64,000 nucleotides of DNA, taken from Thiomicrorhabdus lithotrophica. Lineage in GTDB: Bacteria > Pseudomonadota > Gammaproteobacteria > Thiomicrospirales > Thiomicrospiraceae. The position numbers and the translations under genes are program-made. This document shows positions 47,652-57,173 of this stretch, piece by piece. The stretch is from assembly GCF_029201445.1 (NCBI RefSeq), contig NZ_CP102381.1:1736001-1800000 (forward strand), given 5' to 3'. The stretch's first letter is position 1. Every line of letters starts with the position of its first letter. Under the pieces are notes generated by a model that had not been told where the DNA came from, ran no database searches, and was given only the letters and a program-made list of their open reading frames with translations.

Positions 47652-48572
47652 TTAAGCTACAACTTTGCTGCTTCCATATTGAACAGGAGGCTTTGATTCA
47701 GAATAATCGATCAATTCATATGCGTCAGGTTGAGATAATAATGCTCTTAGTAGCTGATTATTTAAAGCATGACCCGACTTATGTGCAGTAAACTCACCAA
47801 CAATAGGGTGTCCTAGCATGTATAAATCTCCAACAGCGTCTAAGATTTTATGACGAACGAACTCATCTTTATCTCTTAACCCTTCAATATTCATGACACC
47901 ACTTTCATCCAAACCAATGGCATTCTTCAAGCTTGCGCCTAGACCTAGGTTTTTAGCTCTAAGTGTTTCCATATCTTCCATAAAACCAAACGTTCTAGCA
48001 CGACTCACCTCTTTGAAATAAGAAGTTGAAGAAAACTCCAAAGTCATTTTTTCAGCGGTTTCTTGGAAAGCAGGATGTTCAAAATCAATTGAGAAATTTA
48101 GTCGATAACCTTCATAAGGTGCAAACTCAGCCCAACCACCTTTTTCATTTTCTACACGAACGGGCTTTAAGATGCGTACGAACTTTTTTGGAACATCTTG
48201 AATTTTCACACCAGCCGACTGCAGCAAGAAAATAAAGTGCGATGAACTTCCGTCCATAATAGGCACTTCATCCGAAGTGATATCAATATAGACGTTATCA
48301 ATTCCAACACCCGCTAAAGCGGACATTAAATGCTCAATGGTCGCAATTTTAATCACTTTTTCACTGGCTGAATTAACGATTGTGGTACATAACATCGTTT
48401 CACCGACAATTTCAGGTGAAACTGTAAATTCAACTTCAGGACTGCAATCTACACGTCTAAATACAATACCTGTATTAACCGGGGCTGGCCGCAATGTCAT
48501 TACAGACTCATGCCCTGTGTGTAGACCAATACCTTTGGCTTTAATCTTGTTGGCTAATGTTCTTTGATTCAA
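47652..48572 (-). CDS. lpxC: UDP-3-O-acyl-N-acetylglucosamine deacetylase
   Basis: LpxC is the zinc deacetylase of the committed step of lipid A synthesis. The 306 residues carry TIEHLMSAL with the zinc His, and the later HKILDAVGDLYMLG and GEFTAHKSGHALNN with the remaining ligands and catalytic His. In most gammaproteobacteria ftsZ lies immediately upstream; here ftsA does, with a gap of only 163 bases. Confidence 0.97.
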   Translation of the reverse strand: MNQRTLANKIKAKGIGLHTGHESVMTLRPAPVNTGIVFRRVDCSPEVEFTVSPEIVGETMLCTTIVNSASEKVIKIATIEHLMSALAGVGIDNVYIDITSDEVPIMDGSSSHFIFLLQSAGVKIQDVPKKFVRILKPVRVENEKGGWAEFAPYEGYRLNFSIDFEHPAFQETAEKMTLEFSSTSYFKEVSRARTFGFMEDMETLRAKNLGLGASLKNAIGLDESGVMNIEGLRDKDEFVRHKILDAVGDLYMLGHPIVGEFTAHKSGHALNNQLLRALLSQPDAYELIDYSESKPPVQYGSSKVVA

Positions 48573-48735
48573 GGGAAACTCATTTTCTAATAACTTATTG
48601 ATAACTGAAATTTTTACGATTAAAGGTGATGAAGATCAACAAAAAAATAAAAACTTATAATGCAAAGCATTCTATCACAGAACCTTTAGCATACTTTAGA
48701 AGGAAATTACTTAGTAAAAGACTTTTGCAGCTTAT

Positions 48736-49983
48736 TTAAAAGCTTTTGCTAAACCACGTTTTCATGCGTTCAAAAACACTACCTGCATCTGAAAAACTTG
48801 ATCTTGATTGTGCTTCAGGAATGACTCCGCCCATATGGTCTCTTGCATGCATCAATAAACCAACCGTGGTTGCATAAGATGGACTGTTTACTTCGTCTGT
48901 TAACCCTTTAACACCTTGTGGGAAACCTAAACGTACTGGCATATGAAACACTTCTTCTGCCAATTCAACCGCACCTTCTACTAGAGAACTGCCGCCCGTT
49001 AAAACAATTCCGGCGGCTAAAACATCTTCAAAACCTGCACTGCGCAGTTCTGCTTGAATTAATTGAAACAGTTCTTCATAGCGAGGTTCAATAACTTCAA
49101 CTAGCGTACGGCGAGAAAGACAACGTGCTGGACGATCTCCAACACTGGCTACTTCAATTTCTTCATCTTTATCGATTAACTGAGGCAAGGCACAAGCATA
49201 CTTACGCTTAATTTCTTCTGCAGCTTGAGTAGGGGTACGTAACGCAACGGCAATATCATTGGTAACTTGGTCACCAGCAACCGATATAACCGCTGTATGG
49301 CGTATTGCACCATTATGAAATACAGCAATATCAGTTGTTCCACCACCAATATCAACTAAACATACACCTAATTCTTTTTCATCTTCAGAAAGTACCGAAT
49401 CACTTGATGCAAGTTGTTCAAGAATAATGTCCGCTACGCCAAGATTGCAACGCTCTACACACTTTGTAATATTTTGTGCGGCACTGACTGAACCCGTTAC
49501 CATGTGCACTTTTGCCTCAAGGCGAACGCCTGACATACCTACCGGTTCGCGGATTCCGCCTTGATTATCGATAATGTACTCTTGTGAAAGAATATGTAAA
49601 ACACGTTGATCACCAGGTATTGCAATCGTTTGCGCGGCTTCCATAACACGCTCAATATCGTCAGGCTGAACATCTTGATTACGGATAGCCACCATACCAT
49701 TTGAGTTAAAACTCTTAATATGGCTACCAGCAATCCCAACATAAACCGACTGTGCTTCAAAACCTGACATTCTTTCAGCTTCATCTATCGCCCGCTGTAT
49801 AGATTCAACAGTCGCATCGATATTAACTACTACACCTTTTTTTAAGCCGCGAGATGGATGGGTTCCCATCCCTACCACTTCAATCTCTCCATTGGCTTTA
49901 ATCTTACCGATAATCGCGGCGATTTTAGAAGTTCCAATATCAAGACCCACTACGGTATTTGAGGTGTGTTGTTTACGCGCCAT
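48736..49983 (-). CDS. ftsA: cell division protein FtsA
   Basis: FtsA is the actin-like membrane anchor of the Z ring. In 415 residues it shows the phosphate loops GLDIGTSKIAAIIGK and VDIGGGTTDIAVF, and the C-terminal amphipathic helix ERMKTWFSKSF that binds the membrane. The normal next gene, ftsZ, is not found; lpxC follows instead. Confidence 0.97.
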   Translation of the reverse strand: MARKQHTSNTVVGLDIGTSKIAAIIGKIKANGEIEVVGMGTHPSRGLKKGVVVNIDATVESIQRAIDEAERMSGFEAQSVYVGIAGSHIKSFNSNGMVAIRNQDVQPDDIERVMEAAQTIAIPGDQRVLHILSQEYIIDNQGGIREPVGMSGVRLEAKVHMVTGSVSAAQNITKCVERCNLGVADIILEQLASSDSVLSEDEKELGVCLVDIGGGTTDIAVFHNGAIRHTAVISVAGDQVTNDIAVALRTPTQAAEEIKRKYACALPQLIDKDEEIEVASVGDRPARCLSRRTLVEVIEPRYEELFQLIQAELRSAGFEDVLAAGIVLTGGSSLVEGAVELAEEVFHMPVRLGFPQGVKGLTDEVNSPSYATTVGLLMHARDHMGGVIPEAQSRSSFSDAGSVFERMKTWFSKSF

Positions 49984-50048
49984 GTTGTGCTTTACCTTTT
50001 ATCATTTTCACACTATCAATTAATGCATTACAGATACAAAATTTTGAT

Positions 50049-50747
50049 TTATTTCTGAGCTATTATAAAACCATTACTATAGCGTAAATCATAAACTCTT
50101 GCTGACTTTCTCATCTCAGATTCAAGCTTAGGATAAGCCATAATGAAACGTTGTAATTTATGCTTATAATCCAAAGAATCTAAAACAATCTTTGGTCCAT
50201 TTAAAATTTGAATATGCCACACTTTATCAGCCGTCAAATTAATCTCTTCAATCATTAATTCCAATACACTTAAACTTTTCTGTAATGCGATCAGGTTTCT
50301 TAAAACTTGCTCTGATTCATCCAGTGCGCCATTCAAACGTACTAAGTTTTCAAAACCTTCAATAGAGAGAGGAAAAAACACCTGACCAGACTGATTTACC
50401 AGGCCTGCTTCATCCCAACGCGCAACAGGAACCTGTTCTTTAACCCAGATATAAAGTAAATTTGGCCATTTACGTTTAACTTCTGCTGATTCTATCCAGT
50501 CCAGACGAATTAAATCGGCTTGAATCTGGTTTAAAGGAATATCCCAAAACGACTTCCCTAAATAGGGTTCCACCGTTTTTTGAATTTCTTGAGGTGTCAC
50601 TTGATTAACTGGAGAAACCAGTTCAAAAGCCCGAATTGGCTGATAAAGCGGGGAATTTTTTTGAGTAGAAGACCAAGCAACCAATGCAAGTAAAGCAATA
50701 GCCGCCATCAATAGCAATACCTGTACACCTCGTCTCAAATCAAACAA
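50049..50747 (-). CDS. ftsQ: cell division protein FtsQ
   Basis: FtsQ is a bitopic scaffold of the divisome. The 232-residue protein has a membrane span at about residues 8-26, then a POTRA domain (FELVSPVNQVTPQEIQKTV). The beta domain with WVKEQVPVARWDE follows. The order ddlB-ftsQ-ftsA is the standard dcw order. A one-mismatch palindrome copy lies at 50398. Confidence 0.94.
   Translation of the reverse strand: MFDLRRGVQVLLLMAAIALLALVAWSSTQKNSPLYQPIRAFELVSPVNQVTPQEIQKTVEPYLGKSFWDIPLNQIQADLIRLDWIESAEVKRKWPNLLYIWVKEQVPVARWDEAGLVNQSGQVFFPLSIEGFENLVRLNGALDESEQVLRNLIALQKSLSVLELMIEEINLTADKVWHIQILNGPKIVLDSLDYKHKLQRFIMAYPKLESEMRKSARVYDLRYSNGFIIAQK
50398..50409. repeat. near copy of the ACCAGGCCTGGT palindrome
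   Basis: ACCAGGCCTGCT, one mismatch, inside ftsQ, encoding Ala-Gly-Leu-Val on the coding strand. Confidence 0.6.
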
Positions 50748-50786
50748 CTTACTTAGTCCTTCATAATCATTAGCTCTAGTGCTGAA

Positions 50787-51689
50787 TTATAGAGTGCTCT
50801 TTAATATTTCAACAACCAAGTTTTCAAAATCCATTCCATCGGCTTTTGCCGCCATAGGCACCAAACTATGATCCGTCATTCCTGGTACAGAATTTAATTC
50901 AATTAACCAGGCCTGGTCGTCGTCATCCAACATTAAATCAACACGCCCCCAACCTTTAGAACCTAAAACGTGAAAAGCTTGTAAAACGAGTTCTTGAAGC
51001 TCATTCTCTGTTTCATTGTCTAGGTCGCATGGACAGATATATTGAGTATCATTAGATTTATATTTTGCATCAAAATCATAAAAATCATGGGTTGTCTTAA
51101 GCTCAATTAAAGGCAAAGCTTTATTGTTAAGAACTGCGCAAGTATATTCACGCCCAGTTACCCATTGTTCAATTAAAATTTCGGAATCAAATTCCTGTGC
51201 ATACGTAACCGCTTCAACCAAGTTTTCTTTATCATAAACCTTGCGCATTCCGATACTTGAACCTTCATGGCTAGGTTTCACAATAACAGGGAATGGAAGA
51301 TCAAACTCTTCAATATTCAAAGGCATTAAATCAGAGACCCAGACAAAACCGGGCGTTGGCAAACCTGCTCCCATCCACATCCATTTCGTTCTTAATTTAT
51401 CCATGGCTACGGCTGAAGCAGCCATACCGCTACCTGTATAAGGCAAACCTAAATCATCCAAAATGGCTTGAACAACACCATCTTCACCCCAACGACCATG
51501 TAAGGCAATAAAGGCTCGATCATACTCTTTGGCAATGCGCTGTAGATCTTCTAACTGAGTAACATCTTCTGAAACGGCATGAATTCCCTGAGCGATAAAA
51601 GCTTGAGTTACCGCTAGACCACTACGTAATGAAACTTCGCGTTCAGCGGCATTGCCTCCCATTAAGACTGCAACTTTTCCAAACTCCAT
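50787..51689 (-). CDS. ddlB: D-alanine-D-alanine ligase
   Basis: Ddl joins two D-alanines for peptidoglycan. The 300-residue form starts at 51689, with AGAGGAG upstream, and its ATG overlaps the murC stop (TAATG). ATP-grasp motifs are seen: LMGGNAAEREVSLRSG, PSHEGSSIGM and ELNSVPGMTDHSLVP. An exact palindrome copy at 50906 encodes DQAWL within the ATP-grasp region. The reading frame runs on upstream to 51716, but that lies in murC. Confidence 0.96.
   Translation of the reverse strand: MEFGKVAVLMGGNAAEREVSLRSGLAVTQAFIAQGIHAVSEDVTQLEDLQRIAKEYDRAFIALHGRWGEDGVVQAILDDLGLPYTGSGMAASAVAMDKLRTKWMWMGAGLPTPGFVWVSDLMPLNIEEFDLPFPVIVKPSHEGSSIGMRKVYDKENLVEAVTYAQEFDSEILIEQWVTGREYTCAVLNNKALPLIELKTTHDFYDFDAKYKSNDTQYICPCDLDNETENELQELVLQAFHVLGSKGWGRVDLMLDDDDQAWLIELNSVPGMTDHSLVPMAAKADGMDFENLVVEILKSTL
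50906..50917. repeat. ACCAGGCCTGGT palindrome, exact copy 8
   Basis: Exact 12-mer inside ddlB, encoding Asp-Gln-Ala-Trp-Leu. Confidence 0.9.
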
Positions 51690-53077
51690 TAAGCTTGCTC
51701 CTCTTCCACTTGCCAATTTTTTGAGACTTGTCCTACATCACCCGCTCCCATGACCAGAAGTACATCATCATTTTGTAAAACATCGCCTGCTATTTCATTC
51801 AGTTGTTCAAAGCTATCAGCATAAAAGCCATTACCACCACGAATTCTCAAGGCTTGCAATAAAGCTTTAGAATCAAACATAGGTAAAGGTGTTTCGCCTG
51901 CAGAATAGACATCCAATAGGATGACTAAATCGGGGCCTAATAAAGCCTGAACGAAATCATCAAATAAATCACGTGTACGACTATATCTATGCGGTTGAAA
52001 TACTAATACTAAGCGTTTATTTGGAAAAGCTTCCCTGGCTGTAGAAATTGTGGCTTCAAGCTCTGTTGGATGATGTCCATAATCATCGACTAAGGTAACA
52101 TTATGAGATGCTACAACTCGATTTGGATAAACTTCAAATCGACGACCTACCCCACCAAATTCAACTAAAGCTTGCTGAATTGCCTCAATAGATACATCTA
52201 ATTCCAAACCGATACAGATTGCGGCTAATGCATTTAACACATTATGACGGCCTGGCGTATTTAAGGTAACGTCAAAACTTAATTCTCGCCCAACCAATAC
52301 TTGAAAATTCATACTTAAAGCATTCGCCTGAACATTGATAGCTCTGACATCTGCGATTTCAGAAAAACCATAGGTCAGAACTTTACGTGATAGCTTTGGC
52401 AATATCTTTTGAATATTTTCATCATCAATACACATTATCGCCATACCGTAAAACGGTAAACGCTGTATAAATTCAATGAAGGTATTTTCCAGGTTTTGAT
52501 AATCACCCTGATAGGTTTCCATATGATCTTCATCAATATTGGTGACCACAGACATCATCGGAGAAAGATGCAAAAATGATGCATCAGATTCATCTGCTTC
52601 AGCAACAAGATATTGGCTTGAACCTAAACGAGCATTTGAACCTACTTGATTAAGCTTTCCACCAATCACAAAAGTAGGATCGATTCCACCTTGAGTCAGA
52701 ACGGCTGCCGCCAAACTCGTTGTAGTTGTTTTACCGTGCGTACCTGCAATAGCGATACCAAAACGCATACGCATCAATTCAGCCAGCATTTCTGCGCGAG
52801 GAATAACTGGCACTCGCGCCTCTTTTGCCCAATCAACTTCTTGGTTACCTTCAGCAATTGCCGTCGACACCACCACCACATCTGTATTTTTAACATGATT
52901 TGCATCATGACCTAATTGAATTAAGGCACCCAATGATTCTAAACGGGCTACAGTAGGATTATGTTTCAAATCTGAACCTGATACGACATAACCAAGATTT
53001 AAACATACCTCAGCAATGCCCGCCATTCCCACACCACCGATTCCTACAAAATGAATCTGTTTTACTTGCTCTTTCAT
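51689..53077 (-). CDS. murC: UDP-N-acetylmuramate-L-alanine ligase
   Basis: MurC adds L-alanine to UDP-MurNAc. The 462-residue protein starts with the Rossmann-like HFVGIGGVGMAGIAEV and has the ATP site GTHGKTTTTSL, DESDASFLHL, and the C-terminal DDYGHHPTE. It is the first gene of the wall/division cluster here; murG, murB and the earlier dcw genes are not upstream. Its stop overlaps ddlB. Confidence 0.97.
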   Translation of the reverse strand: MKEQVKQIHFVGIGGVGMAGIAEVCLNLGYVVSGSDLKHNPTVARLESLGALIQLGHDANHVKNTDVVVVSTAIAEGNQEVDWAKEARVPVIPRAEMLAELMRMRFGIAIAGTHGKTTTTSLAAAVLTQGGIDPTFVIGGKLNQVGSNARLGSSQYLVAEADESDASFLHLSPMMSVVTNIDEDHMETYQGDYQNLENTFIEFIQRLPFYGMAIMCIDDENIQKILPKLSRKVLTYGFSEIADVRAINVQANALSMNFQVLVGRELSFDVTLNTPGRHNVLNALAAICIGLELDVSIEAIQQALVEFGGVGRRFEVYPNRVVASHNVTLVDDYGHHPTELEATISTAREAFPNKRLVLVFQPHRYSRTRDLFDDFVQALLGPDLVILLDVYSAGETPLPMFDSKALLQALRIRGGNGFYADSFEQLNEIAGDVLQNDDVLLVMGAGDVGQVSKNWQVEEEQA

Positions 53078-53235
53078 TCAGCTGACACTTTACGATTTAA
53101 TTTTTTAATATGGCACATATCATACAATGAATTGCATAATGACAAGAAAATATATATGTAAAAATTTGACGTTATTCAGACTGTAAAACGAGTTTTTACA
53201 GTCCAAGAAAACACATGATGTGATAGGTCATTACA

Positions 53236-53583
53236 TCAATTTAACAAACCAATTCTATTGCTAGAATCTAACTCATTAGATAACTCAAAAGGTCTTTTTA
53301 CGGGTTCAGGAATAACCCAAAAATATTGCCCTAGTATTGCGGCTAATTCTGACGCTTTATGTAAAGGCTGAGTTATTTCCATAGAACCTGATGGTATTAT
53401 ACTGATTGAGCCTTGCTCTATCGCTGCGTTAACAATATCCGTAACCACTGCAATTTCGCCTTCTAAAATGCCTGTTTCAGGATTCCACCACAATATCATT
53501 GGGTCAAATTGCGAGACATAATTAGGCAAAGGGATCAGTTCAAGACGAATCCAGTCTAAAGGAATTGATGTATCAGGTTTCAT
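53236..53583 (-). CDS. hypothetical protein
   Basis: A 115-residue protein from the ATG at 53583, which has only a weak ribosome site. It has no signal peptide or membrane span, is rich in Ile, Pro and Glu, and has a Trp pair in MILWWNPETG. I do not recognise a family. It lies between murC and sufS, all on the minus strand. A 26-bp perfect palindrome stands about 90 nt upstream of its start. The frame extends to a TTG at 53616, which would add 11 residues. Confidence 0.6.
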   Translation of the reverse strand: MKPDTSIPLDWIRLELIPLPNYVSQFDPMILWWNPETGILEGEIAVVTDIVNAAIEQGSISIIPSGSMEITQPLHKASELAAILGQYFWVIPEPVKRPFELSNELDSSNRIGLLN

Positions 53584-53673
53584 CTGTTCAATATGCCATA
53601 AACAAACGTATTGCAAAAGAACATTAACAGAAAAATAATAGTCGACTGTAAAAAGATTAAACTGTGGGAAGAA

Positions 53674-53699
53674 CTAAGTTACCAGGCCTGGTAACTTAG
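53674..53699. repeat. ACCAGGCCTGGT palindrome, exact copy 9, within a 26-bp palindrome
   Basis: The core is at 53681-53692, extended by seven symmetric bases each side (CTAAGTT / AACTTAG). It lies between sufS and the hypothetical gene. No T run follows on either strand. Confidence 0.92.
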
Positions 53700-53720
53700 A
53701 AAGAAGCATTGATTAGAGCG

Positions 53721-54950
53721 TTAAACTAACATCTCTTTTGCTTCATTTATTGAAGTAATCAAACGATCAATATCTTCAAAGTTATTGTAAACACCAAAAG
53801 AAGCTCTAATCGTTGCCGGAATATTGAAATGCTGCATAACCGGCATAGCACAATGGTGACTGGCTCTCACCGCAATACCATCTTGATCCATTAAGGTTGC
53901 CATATCATGGGGATGAACGCCTTCAATGACAAAAGAGACAACACCACCCTTTTTGTCAGCCTCACCAATAATACGCAAACCCTCAATTTGAGAAAGTTGC
54001 TCTGTTGCATAAGCTAATAACCCTGCTTCGTGCTGAGCGATATTGTCTAAACCCACTTCATTTAAGAAATCCATTGCTGCTGCTAAACCGATTGCACCAG
54101 AAATATGTGGTGTTCCCGCCTCAAATTTATATGGCAAAACATTGTATTCCGTTTTATCAAAGGTCACAGAATAAATCATATCACCGCCCCCTTGATACGG
54201 AGGCATCACTTCTAACAAGTCTTCTTTAGCATATAAAACACCAATACCCGTTGGACCATACATTTTATGGCCAGATAACGCATAAAAATCACAATCCAAA
54301 TCCTGAACATCAACCGTCATATGCGGGGTTGCTTGTGCTCCATCAATCATAATTTTAGCGCCAACCGAGTGTGCTATCTCTACCATCTCTTTTACAGGGT
54401 TAATCGTCCCTAAAGCATTAGACATGTGAGTCACAGAAACAAACTTAGTTTTCTCTGAAACCAAACCTTTTAGGGCATTAAGACACACTTCACCTTTTTG
54501 ATTCATGCGTAAAACGGTAAGACGTATACCTAACTTATCTCTTAATAACTGCCAAGGTACGATATTTGAGTGATGTTCCATCTCAGTCACAATGACTTCA
54601 TCACCTTCCGTTAAGTTTTCAGACACCCAACTATGCGCAACTAAATTAATGGCTTCTGTAGTGCCGCGAACAAACACAATTTCTTTAGTACTTTTTGCGT
54701 TCAAAAACTGTTTAACAGTCTCTCGAGCACCTTCGTACTTCTCAGTTGCGCGTTCACTCAACCCATAGACACCACGGTGTACATTGGCATTCTCTTGACG
54801 ATAATAAGTATCTAAAGCCTCAATTACTCTTAACGGCTTTTGAGAAGTCGCACCACTATCCAAATAGACTAGTGGTTGACCATTTTCAACCACTTTTAAA
54901 ATTGGAAACTGAGCTCTTACTTGTGAAAAATCGACACTATTTTCTGACAT
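53721..54950 (-). CDS. sufS: SufS-type cysteine desulfurase
   Basis: SufS takes sulfur from cysteine for Fe-S cluster assembly. The 409 residues have the PLP lysine in LSGHKMYGPTGIGVLY and the catalytic cysteine in ASHHCAMPVM. The group II pattern matches E. coli SufS. It is last in sufBCDS. No sufE or sufU gene follows, so the sulfur acceptor must be elsewhere. Confidence 0.96.
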   Translation of the reverse strand: MSENSVDFSQVRAQFPILKVVENGQPLVYLDSGATSQKPLRVIEALDTYYRQENANVHRGVYGLSERATEKYEGARETVKQFLNAKSTKEIVFVRGTTEAINLVAHSWVSENLTEGDEVIVTEMEHHSNIVPWQLLRDKLGIRLTVLRMNQKGEVCLNALKGLVSEKTKFVSVTHMSNALGTINPVKEMVEIAHSVGAKIMIDGAQATPHMTVDVQDLDCDFYALSGHKMYGPTGIGVLYAKEDLLEVMPPYQGGGDMIYSVTFDKTEYNVLPYKFEAGTPHISGAIGLAAAMDFLNEVGLDNIAQHEAGLLAYATEQLSQIEGLRIIGEADKKGGVVSFVIEGVHPHDMATLMDQDGIAVRASHHCAMPVMQHFNIPATIRASFGVYNNFEDIDRLITSINEAKEMLV

Positions 54951-54998
54951 ACGTAATCCAAAAAGCCTTTATTTATAAGTAAAGGCATCAATTATGTT

Positions 54999-56336
54999 CT
55001 ATTGGTGAATACTGGCTAACCCAGCAGACAAACGATCTGTTACCCAATGACGCACTTTATCATTCGTAATCAATTCTGCTGGCTCTAGAAGAAATGCATG
55101 TGTAATCATTTTAATCGCTTCAGCTCTTCGGATGCCGCGTGCTTGAAGGTAAAAGATCTGGTTTTTATCAATCTGCCCAGAAGCCGAACCGTGAGAACAC
55201 TTAACATCATCGGCATAAATTTCTAGCTGCGGTTTAGTGTCCATTTTGGCAACATCTGATAGCAACAAGTTTTTATTATCCATCTGCCCATCAGTTTTTT
55301 GAGCCTTTTGATCGACTCGAATCATGCCATTAAATACCCCAACCGCACTGTCAGTTAACACATACTTATGGAGCTGTTGGCTATTACCCCAAACATCGTT
55401 GTGTTGAGTATCTGTTCGAGAATCAACCGTCTGGTTATCTTTAGCTAAACAAGCGCTGTTTTGCTGTGATTCAATATGTTCACCATTCATAAAAATATGG
55501 TTTTGATGGCGAGAAAGCTGACTTCCTAAAGCACCATAAAAGGTATTGAAGTTACTGTTATCTGCTTGTTCTATGAACTGATTATTGAAATAGAAAGCGT
55601 TGTCATTTTGCTCTTGCATCACGACTTGTTTAAAACGCGCATATTTTGCAAGTTCTATTTCTGTAACCACGTTTGTACAAGCGCTAAGATTCTCACCATC
55701 AAACACCTCAACCAAAGAAACGTAACGCTCTACCAGTGTAAGTTCGGCATTTTCACCCAACTCAATTCGGTTACGAACATTACTCATTTGGTTACCACGA
55801 GTCTGAATATGCAATACAAAAAACGGCAACTCAAGACTGGCATTATTTGCCAACTGCAAATAAAAACCATCTGCCATTAGTAAGCTGTTTAAAACACCAA
55901 AGGGTTCTTTATTAATCTCTTTTTCACGATCATAAAGCTTGCTTGATTCGCCCACAATATCTGCCGCATCTTTAAAAGACTCATAAATCACACCGTTAGG
56001 CAGGGATTCTAGGTCATCAGACAAACCTTCGTTAAACCAACCATCAACAAACACCACCATAATGACTGGAAAGTCTGGCATGAATTGACGTATTTGCTCA
56101 CTCGTCACAGGTAAAGCAGGCTTTATATCGAAATGATTTTGCACAAAACCTGTTAAACGCGTGTACTGCCAATTCTCATCACGCTGGGTAGGAAAAGCCT
56201 GCTCTGTTAAAAGCGTTTGAGCTTGTTTTCTAACTTGCTTTAATGAGGCGCTGTTACATTGTTCATTTAACAACTCTGATTGAGCAATATAGTGTGCTAC
56301 TGCTTTCTTAGCTACCGGAGATATTTTTCTTTGCAT
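54999..56336 (-). CDS. sufD: Fe-S cluster assembly scaffold subunit SufD
   Basis: SufD forms the SufBC2D scaffold. The 445-residue protein has the beta-helix core and the family C-terminal motif KCSHGSASGQIDKNQIFYLQARGI, with the conserved His and Cys in that region. It follows sufC by 18 nt. Confidence 0.94.
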   Translation of the reverse strand: MQRKISPVAKKAVAHYIAQSELLNEQCNSASLKQVRKQAQTLLTEQAFPTQRDENWQYTRLTGFVQNHFDIKPALPVTSEQIRQFMPDFPVIMVVFVDGWFNEGLSDDLESLPNGVIYESFKDAADIVGESSKLYDREKEINKEPFGVLNSLLMADGFYLQLANNASLELPFFVLHIQTRGNQMSNVRNRIELGENAELTLVERYVSLVEVFDGENLSACTNVVTEIELAKYARFKQVVMQEQNDNAFYFNNQFIEQADNSNFNTFYGALGSQLSRHQNHIFMNGEHIESQQNSACLAKDNQTVDSRTDTQHNDVWGNSQQLHKYVLTDSAVGVFNGMIRVDQKAQKTDGQMDNKNLLLSDVAKMDTKPQLEIYADDVKCSHGSASGQIDKNQIFYLQARGIRRAEAIKMITHAFLLEPAELITNDKVRHWVTDRLSAGLASIHQ

Positions 56337-56354
56337 TATAATTCCGCTTTGCTC

Positions 56355-57113
56355 TTAGTCTTTATGATGTTGCTGAATGATATCGTCGTAACCATGTTCT
56401 TCTAACTCATGAACCAGTTCAAAACCGCCCGATTTTACAATCTGTCCGTTGTATAAAACGTGAACATGATCTGGCTTGATATAGTCTAAAAGACGCTGGT
56501 AGTGAGTGACTACAATAAAACTACGATCAGGCGAACGTAACGCATTAACGCCGTTGGCAACAACACGCAATGCATCAATATCAAGTCCTGAATCTGTTTC
56601 ATCAAGAATACAAAGCTTAGGCTCTAAAAGCGCCATCTGAAAAATGTCATTACGCTTTTTCTCACCACCAGAGAACCCAACGTTAACTGATCGTTCTAAT
56701 AAGTCGGCACGCATATCTAATAGATCAATTTTGTCTTTAGCGAACTCATCAAAATCAAACATATCTAATGCTGGCAAACCACGCTCTTCACGTACCGCAT
56801 TTAGAGCCGTTTGCATAAATAACTTATTACTAACACCTGGAATCTCTACCGGGTATTGAAACGCTAAAAAGATACCTTTACGCGCTCTCTCTTCTGCATC
56901 AAGCTCAAGTAAATCTTCGCCATCAAAATCAATTGTTCCTGCCGTTACTTCGTATTCGTCACGCCCCGAAAGCACGTTAGCCAAAGTACTTTTACCAGCA
57001 CCGTTTGGCCCCATAATGGCATGGACTTCACCTGGATTAACTTCAATATTAAGCCCGTTTAATATTTGCTTTTCATCAATTTCAGCTTGTAGGTTTTCTA
57101 CTTTTAATAACAT
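56355..57113 (-). CDS. sufC: Fe-S assembly ATPase SufC
   Basis: SufC is the ABC-type ATPase of the SufBC2D complex. In 252 residues it has Walker A GPNGAGKST near residue 36, the signature FSGGEKKRNDI and Walker B CILDETDSGLD. It follows sufB by 60 nt. Confidence 0.97.
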   Translation of the reverse strand: MLLKVENLQAEIDEKQILNGLNIEVNPGEVHAIMGPNGAGKSTLANVLSGRDEYEVTAGTIDFDGEDLLELDAEERARKGIFLAFQYPVEIPGVSNKLFMQTALNAVREERGLPALDMFDFDEFAKDKIDLLDMRADLLERSVNVGFSGGEKKRNDIFQMALLEPKLCILDETDSGLDIDALRVVANGVNALRSPDRSFIVVTHYQRLLDYIKPDHVHVLYNGQIVKSGGFELVHELEEHGYDDIIQQHHKD

Positions 57114-57173
57114 GGTTTTATACTTTTATTTAATAATTCTGGGTTGATAGTTTCTGTTGTTTGGGCATAGCCT

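Noticed and set aside
53674-53699. The 26-bp palindrome as a Rho-independent terminator of sufS
   Set aside because: It has a strong stem but no T run on either strand, and the same core recurs inside many genes, so a terminator does not explain it.
55566-55880. 104-codon plus-strand frame opposite sufD
   Set aside because: Cys/Ile/His-rich antisense frame without a ribosome site; explained by sufD codon use.
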